From Alphaproteobacteria bacterium 65-37 (GTDB taxonomy: Bacteria; Pseudomonadota; Alphaproteobacteria; Reyranellales; Reyranellaceae): a stretch of 64,000 nucleotides of DNA. Position 1 is the stretch's first letter; each line of letters starts with the position of its first letter. The notes beneath the pieces were generated by a model. That model searched no databases and had not been told where the DNA came from. It was given only the letters and a program-made list of their open reading frames with translations. The stretch covers positions 1 through 64,000 of the forward strand of contig MKRV01000256.1 in NCBI GenBank assembly GCA_001897995.1, written 5' to 3'. Positions 46,151 through 54,758 of this stretch are shown here, piece by piece. The position numbers and the translations under genes are program-made.

Positions 46151-46945
46151 CTACGGATTGGGCCAGCTAGATGGAGGCGGATATTTATGGATATTCACTA
46201 TCCCAGCATGAGTAAGGACCGTCTTCTTTATTGTCGCGAACGCTCGCTCAGCAAGTTCTTGGGTTTTCGCCATGCCGTGCTTTCGGCGGTGATAGTGCAA
46301 GTGCTGTCGAATTTCCTCGGAGTACTCCTGCGTATGGTCCCGGCTATGTATGCGGGGCAGACGCATCTCTTCTTGCCTTGATGTTAATAGTCGCTGAAGT
46401 GCCGTGGGCTTGTTGAAGACATCACGTAACAAGGCAGGCTCAATTAACCGCCACAATGCCACTGACTGATCCTTGTATCCGCACTCCAAGGCGAACCCTA
46501 AGCACGCAAGTGCTTGGTAAGTTTTTGCCCAGTTTGTCGTATGGGCTTTCTTTGATGCCTTCACCCGCTCCAGTTCGGTTGGGGAGTTGAAGGTGACCGC
46601 GAGCTTTCGCAGCTTTTCAGCATCCTTCCAAAGTGACTTTCTCACTTCGCTATTGGTACACACCCAGTCTTCAATTCCCTTCATCATCCAAATGAATGTG
46701 ACCAGGGTTGTACGATCGAGCCCCTCCATTTCCGCGTCGGCCAGATCGGCGAGTAGTGTCCGTCGCTTGTCACGGGTGTCATAAAGTCGACGGGCAGCAC
46801 GTAAGATTGCGTTGAATGCGGCTGGTACTCCGTCCTTGTCCAATTCTGGCAACTTGGGCGGTGGGGCTTTGTTCGCTTTGGCCCGCGATTTTGGTACGGC
46901 ACGAGGCTTGGTGCGTCGTCGGAGAGGGGGGAACGGCCTAAGCAC
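46151..46945 (-). CDS. Hypothetical protein of the integrative element
   Basis: A 264-residue soluble protein from a GTG start. The N-terminal 40 residues are basic and Pro-rich, followed by a helical domain (FNAILRAARRLYDTRDKRRT, ELERVKASKKAHTTNWAKTY). The final part has His-rich helices (EEIRQHLHYHRRKHGMAKTQ). I do not recognise it. It is upstream of and in the same direction as rep-xis-int, 125 bp away, and may be the first gene of that unit. A perfect 18-bp palindrome is about 165 bp upstream. Confidence 0.5.
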   Translation of the reverse strand: MLRPFPPLRRRTKPRAVPKSRAKANKAPPPKLPELDKDGVPAAFNAILRAARRLYDTRDKRRTLLADLADAEMEGLDRTTLVTFIWMMKGIEDWVCTNSEVRKSLWKDAEKLRKLAVTFNSPTELERVKASKKAHTTNWAKTYQALACLGFALECGYKDQSVALWRLIEPALLRDVFNKPTALQRLLTSRQEEMRLPRIHSRDHTQEYSEEIRQHLHYHRRKHGMAKTQELAERAFATIKKTVLTHAGIVNIHKYPPPSSWPNP

Positions 46946-47676
46946 TGCAGCATTTGGTGATGGTGAACACGTTAGAAGGTTACGATAGCTGGAAGGATGT
47001 CATCAAATAGCTTTTCCGGCACATGACCCTATGGGTAGGCTGACCAGATGCTCTGAAAATTTTTTGCCACCATCTTCGTGTCTTTGATGAACGGCCTGGA
47101 TTCGGGGTGTTTACAATCGATTGTAAAGCACCATCTCTGAGGTTCGGGGCGGCTCGATACCCGCCGAACTGGCGGACTTCCCTCTAGGTTGGGCTGCGAT
47201 TGTCGGCAGCGGAGTGGCGAGTCACCCAGCTCTAGGCGCAGTTAGTGGGTTACGATCGTCTGCAAGGATAAGACCGCGCTAGTGGTGGAATTCGTAGCGT
47301 GCCGATGTGTGCTGGTGAAGAGGCGGGTTTCTAGGCTACTCGGTTGAGGCCCCCGAATTCGTAACTCGGGGAGGCATGACCTCCGGTCGGAGGAAGTTCT
47401 AAACTCGGGGCCTTCTCGAAAAATTTCCTAGGGATTTTCCGGTTTAGGGAAATGGGGAGGGGGCATTCCCTGTCTGCGGTTTTCGACAGGAAAGTAGCCC
47501 CCGGGTTCGCGCTGGGCTGGTAGCGTGGGTCGGGGCGGGACGGCTGGAGCGATCGACACGGCCATGCGGGCGGGCTGGATCGAAATCGAGGGTGGGCACT
47601 CGATCGGTGGACGGATGAGGGCCGGCGGAAGGTGAAGGGGTAGAAGCGCCCTGTGGCGCCTGCCACACTGCCCGAC
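46946..47676. other. Intergenic region with no convincing gene
   Basis: About 730 bp between the element operon and the SRAP gene. An open frame at 47331-47771 on the minus strand overlaps the SRAP start and has no protein-like character. The notable content is the palindrome at 47110-47127. Confidence 0.6.
47110..47127. promoter_or_regulatory. Dispersed palindrome, copy 1 (perfect, 18 bp)
   Basis: TTTACAATCGATTGTAAA, a perfect inverted repeat. Related sites lie at 51429-51444, 61184-61201 and 61814-61829, with more divergent ones at 53581-53598 and 54180-54199. Confidence 0.7.
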
Positions 47677-48378
47677 ATGTGTGGAAAATTCACGGCCCTG
47701 GCGTCGTGGCGCAATGTCGTCGACTTCTCGCAGCCGCTAACCGGTGATTGTTCCGGGAATGGGGGCGACAACGAGGGCGATGGCGGCGAGGTCTACACGT
47801 ACAGGGTCGGCGGCATGCTACCCGTCGTGGTCTGGGATGCTGAAGAGGCAAAGAGGCGCGTGGTCCCGATGCGGTGGGGATTTCCCAGTCCGCGGGACTG
47901 GCGTCGGCCACAACCGATCCATGCCAGATCGGAGACGATCGACCGGATACATCCCTTCCGTATTCCTTTTGCGGGCCGGCAAACCGGCATTGTCGTCTTC
48001 AGGACGTTCAACGAGGGGCAGGAAGCCAAGAACTCGAAAGGGACACCAATCACCAAGCAGTGGACGGTTGACCCGAAAGATGGTCGCCCACGAGGCTTTG
48101 CCTTCCTGTGGAACCGCTTCGAAATTCCCGATTTGCCGATGCCGATGCTTGCCTGCGTGATGGCGACCGTGCCGGCGAACGAGCTAATCCGGAGGACGAT
48201 CAAAGCCGAAGAAGAGAACCCGCGAATGCCTGCGATCCTCGACGATGGCTACCTGACGTGGGCGACCTGGCTGGGCGAGGCCGGTGCCCCTGATGACGAG
48301 ACGAAGGCCTTGCTCAAGACCGTTGAGGGTGTGACGTGGGAGGCCTTCCCAGAGCCGCCGCGGCCGCGCAAGCAGTGA
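47677..48378 (+). CDS. Divergent SRAP-domain protein (HMCES/YedK family)
   Basis: A 233-residue protein starting MCGKF, so Cys2 becomes the N-terminal catalytic residue after Met removal. This fixes the start at 47677 although the frame is open to 47653. It has MRWGFPSPRDWRRPQPIHARSETID, shown here only in part (WGFPSP, HARSET). SRAP proteins crosslink to abasic sites in single-stranded DNA to protect them. The position of the catalytic His in the HxRMPxIL motif reads NPRMPAIL here, and the Asn of NARxET reads His, so chemistry may be altered. SRAP genes are common on mobile elements. Confidence 0.85.
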   Translation: MCGKFTALASWRNVVDFSQPLTGDCSGNGGDNEGDGGEVYTYRVGGMLPVVVWDAEEAKRRVVPMRWGFPSPRDWRRPQPIHARSETIDRIHPFRIPFAGRQTGIVVFRTFNEGQEAKNSKGTPITKQWTVDPKDGRPRGFAFLWNRFEIPDLPMPMLACVMATVPANELIRRTIKAEEENPRMPAILDDGYLTWATWLGEAGAPDDETKALLKTVEGVTWEAFPEPPRPRKQ

Positions 48379-48383
48379 TAGCG

Positions 48384-48863
48384 CTACAGCGTCGGACTGT
48401 TGTTCGCCTCATAGCCCTTGCTGAAAGGCACTCCGGGAAAGCCGCTCCACTCAATCTTGAGCCCGTCGCCGCATCGCGGGCACGCAATGCCGGTGCCGTT
48501 CGCATTCCACATGGACTTCCAGGGCTCGACGTCACGCCTCGCTTGTGTGATCGCCCAGTAGGGCCAGCAGTTCCGGCAGAACAGCCGGGCACGAGGGCCG
48601 ACCTCACCGGGTAGGATCTCCAGGTCCTTGGGCGGCTCAAGGGAGAGGTTGCCGATACCGGTGCAGGGCTTTGGCGGGTGTGCAGTCCAGAGAGTTCGGA
48701 CCGTCGAGCAGGCGAAGCGCACATGGGTGAAGCGTTTGCCCTTCAGGCACGCGTGGGCGGGATCAAACGGCACCGTCTTTTTGTACACGTCGGAGTAGGC
48801 TTTGATCCGATAGCCGATCGATGCAACGTCGTCGAAAGTCCTGATCGGGAGCGGCGTGAGCAT
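48384..48863 (-). CDS. Hypothetical zinc-ribbon protein
   Basis: A 159-residue protein with FCRNC near residue 97 and ACPRCGDG near residue 128, a likely four-cysteine zinc ribbon. An upstream HACLKGKRFTHVRFACSTV contributes two further Cys. There is no signal peptide. It is convergent with the SRAP gene, 5 bp between the stops. The function is unknown. Confidence 0.5.
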   Translation of the reverse strand: MLTPLPIRTFDDVASIGYRIKAYSDVYKKTVPFDPAHACLKGKRFTHVRFACSTVRTLWTAHPPKPCTGIGNLSLEPPKDLEILPGEVGPRARLFCRNCWPYWAITQARRDVEPWKSMWNANGTGIACPRCGDGLKIEWSGFPGVPFSKGYEANNSPTL

Positions 48864-49024
48864 GAAGTTGATTTAGAGTGACACGGCCCTGTCTGACCTC
48901 GCCCAGCGCCGCACGCCGCCCATCTCGAATTGTCCGACCGTCCGCTGCTATCAGTGATGGCAACCCCATTCCTGGGCTTGCTGTGATTGCTCTTCACGGG
49001 GAGCACAGTGGCTGGGTTCGTTAA

Positions 49025-49287
49025 TTAGCAATAGCCGCAGGCTGACAGGCCATTAAGGCGCGCGATTACCTGGCTCACCTGCACACCTGTCCATCTGCTC
49101 TCGTGGCCGGTTGGGCGTCCCAGGCGGTCATGACTGCCCGTCGTAGGAATGCCCAGCTCGGTAAGGTGGGTCGCAATTGCTCGGAATGATACGATGCCCT
49201 GAGATTGCACCCCGCGCCCGAGCGGCATCGGCTAGGGCCTAGTTGTGCGCTTGCCAAGGCGGATTTGACGGTGAACCAGAGGTCCAT
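49025..49287 (-). pseudogene. Truncated, frameshifted serine recombinase fragment
   Basis: The minus-strand translation QGIVSFRAIATHLTELGIPT and the following TGSHDRLGRPTGHESRWTGV closely follow the C-terminal end of the intact recombinase at 50592-51314 (EGIVSLRAIARRLTQLGIAT, TGSYDKLGKPTGH). The part further upstream (ALASAQLGPSR) matches the same protein (LARAQLADAR) but in another frame, so there is a frameshift as well as loss of the N-terminal catalytic domain. The fragment and the intact gene are direct repeats enclosing the DUF3644 gene. Confidence 0.85.
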
Positions 49288-49401
49288 CGATGCATCGATG
49301 CCGGAAAGCCACGTACGACGCCCATTGTCATCGGGCCAAAATAATTGCCGACTGAAGGATTGCTAACTAACCTCTTATACGACCAGGAGGTGCACTACAC
49401 T

Positions 49402-50595
49402 ATGGCCGTACGAAAGAGGGGAAACACCCTCGAAAAATGGGAGGTCGCAATCATTAAGGCGATGATTGCGGAGAACGCTAGATCAAATGATCAGGATATC
49501 CTCGCGTACTTTACGAGACCGTCCCGATCCATAAACCATAGGGCAATCGCCGAGATACGTAAGGACCTTAAGCATAAGGGAATCAGGGCGGCGACTTCGA
49601 CTGAACTCGACGAGTTTCGAGCGACTTGGCCGGATATCGATCTTCAAACCGGCCTGAGCACGAGGGGGGATGAACTACTTCTTAAAGCCCGAGAAGCGAT
49701 GATTGCCGCAATCAATACATTCAATGGCTTGGGGCTAACCTTTCGATCGGAACTCTTCATCGTTACAGCGATGATTGCATGGACTTATCTTATGCACGCC
49801 TGGTTCAAGCAGAGAGGAATTGACTACCGGTACAAGGTAAGGGGCCAGGTTCAACGGACCCGCAATGGCGCCGAGATGTATTGGGAGCTAGGTCATTGTG
49901 TCCGGCACGACAAATGCCCACTGCCTCGTGGGGTCGTGCAAAACTTGGAATTCCTGCTCGAACTCCGACATGAGATTGAGCACAAGTCGACTAGTCGGAT
50001 TGATGAAGCTGTGAGTGCGAAGCTGCAAGCGTGCTGTATCAACTTCAACGATGCGCTGACGCAGCTGTTTGGGCGCCACTATGCACTAGAGAAGCGAATG
50101 CCAATTGCGTTGCAGTTGGTGACATTCAATACGGAACAGCGAGAGCTATTGAAGCGGGCGTCCAATCTTCCGCAGCACATAGAGACAATGATGACTATTT
50201 TTCAGGGGGCGATGACCGAGGAAGAGCAGATGGATCCCCGGTTCGCCTATCGCGTGGCGTTTGTGCCAAAAGTGAGAAATCGTGCATCCGGCGCGGATCT
50301 TGCGATTGATTTTGTGAAAGAGGGGTCAGAAGAGGCGCGCAATATAGCCCGCGTCTTGCTTAAGGAGGTCGACAAGAAGCGTTTCACCGCTGGACAGATC
50401 GTAAAGTTGATGCAGAAAGAGGGCTTTTCAAAATTCGACATGCATCAACACACTATGCTCTGGAAGAAGCTGAATGCGCGAAAGGAGGAAGTATATGGTG
50501 GACCCGGGCCGTACAGAAACACTTGGTTGTGGTTCGAACCTTGGATTGCTCGAGTGCGTGAACACTGTACGTCTAATAAGAGCCAGTTCGCCTAG
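49402..50595 (+). CDS. DUF3644 HEPN-like protein
   Basis: A 397-residue protein. The ATG at 49402 follows CAGGAGG; the frame is open to 49345. DUF3644 features are LKAREAMIAAINTFNG, ELFIVTAMIAWTYLMHAWF and YWELGHCV, then NLEFLLELRHEIEHKS. Arg189 and His194 in RHEIEH fit the HEPN Rx4H motif. The C-terminal third has a helical domain with a winged-helix-like block (FTAGQIVKLMQKEGFSKFDM). DUF3644 proteins are frequent in defence and mobile regions; an RNase role is inferred, not shown. It overlaps the convergent recombinase gene by 4 bp. Confidence 0.8.
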   Translation: MAVRKRGNTLEKWEVAIIKAMIAENARSNDQDILAYFTRPSRSINHRAIAEIRKDLKHKGIRAATSTELDEFRATWPDIDLQTGLSTRGDELLLKAREAMIAAINTFNGLGLTFRSELFIVTAMIAWTYLMHAWFKQRGIDYRYKVRGQVQRTRNGAEMYWELGHCVRHDKCPLPRGVVQNLEFLLELRHEIEHKSTSRIDEAVSAKLQACCINFNDALTQLFGRHYALEKRMPIALQLVTFNTEQRELLKRASNLPQHIETMMTIFQGAMTEEEQMDPRFAYRVAFVPKVRNRASGADLAIDFVKEGSEEARNIARVLLKEVDKKRFTAGQIVKLMQKEGFSKFDMHQHTMLWKKLNARKEEVYGGPGPYRNTWLWFEPWIARVREHCTSNKSQFA

Positions 50596-51314
50596 GAGCT
50601 TTGGAGAGCGTGCCGGTCAAGCCGGGCGATAATGCGGCGGACCTGAACGCCGGTCCATGCACCTCCGTGCCCAGTCGGCTTGCCAAGTTTGTCGTAGCTT
50701 CCCGTCGTTGCGATGCCGAGCTGGGTGAGGCGCCGGGCAATTGCCCGTAGCGACACGATCCCCTCCGAACGCAAATTGCCAATAGTGTCAGCTAAATCGC
50801 GCGCGCGAGCATCGGCGAGCTGGGCCCTGGCGAGACTAGCGAGTAGGCGGTCCGCGTCACTAGCTGCTCTGCCTCGAAAGCCCCCGAGTTTGATACCCCG
50901 GCGCTTGGCTGCAGCGAGGGCCGCCTTTGTCCGCTCACTGATCATTCGCGCTTCGTGCTCAGCCACAGCGGCTAACATATGGACGGTAAGCCGGCTGGCA
51001 GCGGGCATGTCCGCCGCGACGAACTCGACGCCGCTGTCCATGAGGGCAGAAATGAAGGTGACGTTTCGAGCAAGTCGGTCAAGCTTAGCGATGACAAGGG
51101 TCGCGCGGTGGAGGCGGCAAGCTGCCAAGGCTTTGGCAAGCTCGGGGCGGTCGTTGCGGCGACCACTCTCAATTTCTGTGTATTCGGCTAGTAGCTGAGC
51201 TACCCCCGAGGCGTGGCCCCGAACGGCGTCACGCTGAGCGTCGAGGCCGAGCCCCGAACGGCCTTGGCGCGCGGTGGAGACGCGATAGTAGGCAACGAAG
51301 CGGACGGCGGTCAT
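50592..51314 (-). CDS. Serine-type resolvase/invertase family recombinase
   Basis: A 240-residue protein starting MTAVRFVAYYRVSTARQGRS, with catalytic Ser13 in YYRVSTARQ. LVIAKLDRLARN and the EHEARMISERTKAALAAAK long helix are typical of the resolvase catalytic domain. The C-terminal region is a short recombinase-type DNA-binding domain (GIVSLRAIARRLTQLGIAT). An upstream in-frame extension to 51401 is less likely. It may move or invert neighbouring DNA. A palindrome lies 115-130 bp upstream of the start. Confidence 0.92.
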   Translation of the reverse strand: MTAVRFVAYYRVSTARQGRSGLGLDAQRDAVRGHASGVAQLLAEYTEIESGRRNDRPELAKALAACRLHRATLVIAKLDRLARNVTFISALMDSGVEFVAADMPAASRLTVHMLAAVAEHEARMISERTKAALAAAKRRGIKLGGFRGRAASDADRLLASLARAQLADARARDLADTIGNLRSEGIVSLRAIARRLTQLGIATTGSYDKLGKPTGHGGAWTGVQVRRIIARLDRHALQSS

Positions 51315-51697
51315 GGAGGGAGCCCCGTAGAGTCTGATGGAACATTGCTTGCAACGAGCGTTGGTTGATCTGTCTCTGATCACCATAGGTCTAGCCTGCA
51401 ATTCAAACCGACAGGCTGCCGACGGGTTTTACAATCGGTTGTAAGAACGAGACCGGGACTTGAAGCACCGCCGGAAGCCGTTTTTTGCCTTTTGGCACAA
51501 ATCGAGGGGAGAGGCAGGGGGAGAGCGTCGCACCGGCGAAAAATCGCTGTTAGCGCCTCGCTAGGGCTATTTGGCCAGCTAAAGAGGGGACCCGGCAGAC
51601 GGGACGATGGATTTCACCCAGGGGCGATGCCGCTAGCGGTCTGCGAGCCGAATGCAGACCGCTAATTGGAGGCATTGAGAATTACTGCTGAAGCAGC
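51315..51697. other. Intergenic region with palindrome copy
   Basis: About 380 bp with no gene I can support. It holds the palindrome at 51429-51444 and probably the promoter of the recombinase gene. Confidence 0.6.
51429..51444. promoter_or_regulatory. Dispersed palindrome, copy 2
   Basis: TTACAATCGGTTGTAA, one mismatched pair from a perfect palindrome. It lies upstream of the serine recombinase gene, a fitting position for autoregulation or for a recombination site. Confidence 0.6.
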
Positions 51698-52468
51698 TCA
51701 CGATCGGTCATCGGCTTTACTATGTACTTCCTTGGCATCGACAGGGGAATTAGGCCGGTCCCCACGCTTGCTCGCGGCGGCTAGCTCTTTGAAGCGTTGA
51801 TCTCCGTGAGCGAGGGCCTTTTCAAATTTTTCAAAGAGGAGCGGTTCGCTCAAGCTACCGGGCGCATCTTCGCGGAACGAAAACATTCCAAGCCGGTCGT
51901 TCTTTCTAATGGTGAACCGATTTATCAGGTAGGCCCGATACTCACCCGATGACAGCGTAGGGTCGGGAAACGTCTGAAGACGCTGATAGTCATTGAGATC
52001 TTCAGTTCTAGTTCTAGCTTGCGGAGGGCTAGAAACAGAAAAGCTAATCGCCAATGCTAGCAAGATTAGGCCGACGCCGATCCCATTGAACATTGGCGAC
52101 TTCTCGTCCGGGCACTCATAAGTGCGACCTGTCCGACGACCTCCAAAATCACCTTGTACTCCCGTGAACTTGAATGTCGAAGAATATAGGCACTGATGAT
52201 AGCCCGCCGACTGCGATGGAGTGTTCGAGTGCCAAAAGACTATGCCCAGGACAAGGGAGAGCAAGCCAACGGCTCCAATAAAGGTAGCAAATCTGCCGTA
52301 ATCCAACGTCTTTCTCCCAAGTACCGGGTTCGTAAGTGCGCCTCGACCGAGGCGTTTAAGATAGTGCTGCTGCGTTATCGATTGGGTCGTCTGGAATGCG
52401 CGATCTACATCTTCGCCTTGGTTAGTTCGAGGGTCCCCAGTGGGACTTCTCTCGCCCTCTCGGACCAT
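51698..52468 (-). CDS. Hypothetical two-span membrane protein
   Basis: A 256-residue protein with hydrophobic spans near residues 63-82 (FIGAVGLLSLVLGIVFW) and 128-146 (GIGVGLILLALAISFSV). Between them is a Cys-containing extracytoplasmic loop (QCLYSSTFKF and TYECPDEKS). The C-terminal half is charged and soluble (LFEKFEKALAHGDQRFKELA). Its start overlaps the upstream lipoprotein gene by 64 bp; an internal start would remove this overlap, but none is well supported. It is the last of three genes that read together. Confidence 0.55.
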   Translation of the reverse strand: MVREGERSPTGDPRTNQGEDVDRAFQTTQSITQQHYLKRLGRGALTNPVLGRKTLDYGRFATFIGAVGLLSLVLGIVFWHSNTPSQSAGYHQCLYSSTFKFTGVQGDFGGRRTGRTYECPDEKSPMFNGIGVGLILLALAISFSVSSPPQARTRTEDLNDYQRLQTFPDPTLSSGEYRAYLINRFTIRKNDRLGMFSFREDAPGSLSEPLLFEKFEKALAHGDQRFKELAAASKRGDRPNSPVDAKEVHSKADDRS

Positions 52469-52800
52469 TGAGCTCCAGCCTGGACGAATATCGTCCGGGG
52501 CATCTCCACGCGAATGCAGGTTTCAACTATTGCGTTCGAACGTATGGTTTTGCCGCAATAGACTTTCCCTCGGTCGCTAGTTCGATCGGATATGAACAGA
52601 GAACCAGCCGTGAAAATGAATGTATTGATCGTCGTGTGGTCCACCACCTCGACAGTTTGCTTGAAGAGGACGGCGTCATATCCATCTTCCGGCTGCGCAA
52701 TTGGCCTCAGTGCTTCCGCGCACGCGGTTAGGGTCAGTCCTGCGGCCAGCACGACGCAGTAGCGGATTGGCAATCGCCGCCAGTGAAGTGCTGCTTTCAT
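52405..52800 (-). CDS. Putative lipoprotein (trio, second gene)
   Basis: A 131-residue protein with a signal peptide and lipobox LTLTACAE (Cys near residue 27). The mature part is mainly beta in character and contains VYCGKTIRSNAIVETCIRVE with two cysteines. Its ATG overlaps the stop of the gene before it as ATGA. It is not recognised. Confidence 0.6.
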   Translation of the reverse strand: MKAALHWRRLPIRYCVVLAAGLTLTACAEALRPIAQPEDGYDAVLFKQTVEVVDHTTINTFIFTAGSLFISDRTSDRGKVYCGKTIRSNAIVETCIRVEMPRTIFVQAGAQWSERAREVPLGTLELTKAKM

Positions 52801-53189
52801 GAGCGCTGCCCCGCAACGCAGCGTGTGGCATTTCGGGACTCAATCTCGCGGCCGATCACTGCTCCATTGCTGATGACGAACAGAAACGGCCTTGCGCCGA
52901 CGTAGCCGCCCATGCGGTTCTTGGCGTTCACAGTGCCGCAGACAATCCAGCCGATCTTGGCTCCATCAACCGCATTGCCCGCATAGCCCCTAAACGGCGT
53001 TTGGGTGAACGAGTAGACGGCGCTGTATGGGTCAAAGAGCGACGTGGCGAAGTTATCTTTGACTAACTGCTCGTAGTTTGAAGGGAGCGGCCCGACATCG
53101 GCGGCGGCAAGCTCCTGTCCGGTTGGTGCGGAAGCGCAGGCTCCCACGAGCCCAATAAGCCCCGAAACAAGCAAGCGTAGAAGTATCAA
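52797..53189 (-). CDS. Putative lipoprotein (trio, first gene), TTG start
   Basis: About 130 residues. The start is placed at a TTG (complement at 53187-53189) preceded by GGGGGATCAA, giving a compact signal peptide (LILLRLLVSGLIGLVGAC) with a clear lipobox. Longer starts to 53357 would overlap the divergent XRE gene and lack a signal-like N-terminus. The mature part has YEQLVKDNFATSLFDPYSAV and IGWIVCGTVNAKNRMGGYVG, as in small secreted proteins of alphaproteobacteria. It heads the trio. Confidence 0.6.
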   Translation of the reverse strand: MILLRLLVSGLIGLVGACASAPTGQELAAADVGPLPSNYEQLVKDNFATSLFDPYSAVYSFTQTPFRGYAGNAVDGAKIGWIVCGTVNAKNRMGGYVGARPFLFVISNGAVIGREIESRNATRCVAGQRS

Positions 53190-53284
53190 TTGATCCCCCA
53201 AGTTGGCCACCAGCATCGGTAGCAACCGATATCCTAGGACCATTGTCCGTGGTTTAAAAGTCATCCGAATGGTCGTTCTCGGGC

Positions 53285-53545
53285 ATGGACGCCCGAACGC
53301 TCGTGGCTCGAAACATCCGCCGTATCCGCGTCGAGCGTGGCTTGTCTCAAGAAGCACTAGCTGTCGACGCGGAGATAGATAGGACCTATGTCAGCCGTTT
53401 AGAGCGCAACCTCGAAAACCCTACGATTGGGGTATTGGAACGTGTTGCGCGCGCGCTGGAATGTGAAATCGTCGAATTGTTTGCTTCGGCTGGCAGCGGA
53501 AGGCTTCCAACGCTCAAGCCGGGCCGGAAGCCGATCCGCAAGTGA
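53285..53545 (+). CDS. XRE-family transcriptional regulator
   Basis: An 86-residue protein made of one Cro/CI helix-turn-helix: VARNIRRIRVERGLSQEALA, then VDAEIDRTYVSRLERNLENP. A basic tail PGRKPIRK follows. It is divergent from the lipoprotein trio and is a candidate repressor of that unit. A weak relative of the dispersed palindrome lies 36 bp after its stop. Confidence 0.88.
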   Translation: MDARTLVARNIRRIRVERGLSQEALAVDAEIDRTYVSRLERNLENPTIGVLERVARALECEIVELFASAGSGRLPTLKPGRKPIRK

Positions 53546-53621
53546 TGACGGACTTGTCCAGCGACCAGCCTGAGCAGGGATTTATAGTAAGTTGTAAACA
53601 TCGCAAAGCGGACCAAGTGGC

Positions 53622-54164
53622 CAGACCAGCCTTCACGACCTGATCAATTCGGTGCTGCATGACCTAGAGAAGCTGGCCATTCGCGCGGCCATCACCGGCC
53701 CAATCGTCAATGGTCTGTTCGGCAAAGAGGGGGAGAGCAGCGGCGGGGGCATCGGCAGCTTCCTGAGCAAAGCAGCGAGCTGGGCAGGCAGCCTCTTTGC
53801 CGATGGCGGTATCATGACGGCAGAGGGCAGGGTGCCGCTGCGCAAATACAGCGGTGGCGGCATCGCCAGTTCGCCCCAGCTCGCCATGTTCGGTGAAGGC
53901 AGCACTCCCGAAGCATACGTGCCGGTGCCGTCAGGCCGTATCCCTGTGGAGCTGAATGGCACCAGCCGTGGTAGCCTCGGCATGACGACGAACATCACCG
54001 TGAACGTCAATGAGGATGGCGGCGGCAAGTCCACCGACCCGGCGGGCGCAACTCGTCAGGCTCAGACGATTGCCGCTGCTGTCAAAGCCGCGCTCAACAA
54101 GCACATGCAAAATGAAATGCGTCCGGGCGGATTGCTTAATCCGGCTGGCGGGGCGGTGATGTAG
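53622..54164 (+). pseudogene. Phage tail tape-measure protein, C-terminal remnant
   Basis: About 180 codons in an open frame without a proper beginning. It has SVLHDLEKLAIRAAITGPIV, then a Gly-rich stretch and SLFADGGIMTAEG, with the GEGSTPEAYVPVPSGRIPVE segment and a final MRPGGLLNPAGGAV, all typical of the C-terminus of lambda-like tape-measure proteins. No other tail genes are near, so this is a leftover of a prophage or of illegitimate exchange. Confidence 0.8.
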
Positions 54165-54179
54165 GCCGAGGCGTGAGAG

Positions 54180-54199
54180 TTGTGCAAACGATTGCACAA
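54180..54199. promoter_or_regulatory. Palindrome related to the dispersed family
   Basis: TTGTGCAAACGATTGCACAA: two perfect 8-bp arms with a 4-bp centre, sharing the CGATTG core with the main family but with GC in place of TA. Confidence 0.5.
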
Positions 54200-54332
54200 A
54201 CTTATGAAGGCCTCGCCGGCGACAGGAGCGATTAGCCCTTTTCGGGAGAGGGCTGTTCGGCGCCGGGCGGAGTCACAGCAAGACTTTGCAGGGCCTTCAG
54301 AGACAAGCCCACCCCTCCGGGGTCCTTGATTC

Positions 54333-54758
54333 TCAGGCCAGGAGCAGGCGGATAGTCGCCAAGCTCCGGCATGCCCGTGATGCCAAGCGGGCCGCTACTG
54401 GCCGCTGTGAGGGGCGCAAACCCGTGCCTGAGGCGGTGGTTGGCTGTCGCGCTAGTGTCTGATTTGACCAACCGTGAATCGCAGTTGCTTGAGGATGACA
54501 AGCGCGCAGTGGATTGAATATCAGATGCATTGTTCGCAGTTGGAATTTGCCCTCCTGCAATGCCGAGGCCGGCATCGTCGCAATGGCCAAGGTGACGATC
54601 CGATCATCACGGGTCGTTCCGGTCGTTTCCGTGTCGATGAAGGCCAAGGTTGAATTCGGGCCAATCTCGGCCTGGGGCCTCGTCCGGCGTCGGAAAACGC
54701 GCGGGACGGTTCTGACTGGCGGTGCTGCCTCGCTGGAAGGCCGCCACCGTTCCACCAA
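54333..54758 (-). pseudogene. DnaQ-like 3'-5' exonuclease fragment
   Basis: The frame encodes LAFIDTETTGTTRDDRIVTL, the Exo I motif of DEDD exonucleases with its Asp and Glu, followed by FNPLRACHPQATAIHGWSNQ, the segment before Exo II. The homology then breaks off and the rest is unrelated, so Exo II and Exo III are missing. It is probably a decayed gene, next to phage remnants. Confidence 0.65.

Noticed and set aside
47331-47771. Minus-strand frame of 146 codons overlapping the SRAP start
   Set aside because: It runs through the start of a recognised gene and has no fold-like pattern.
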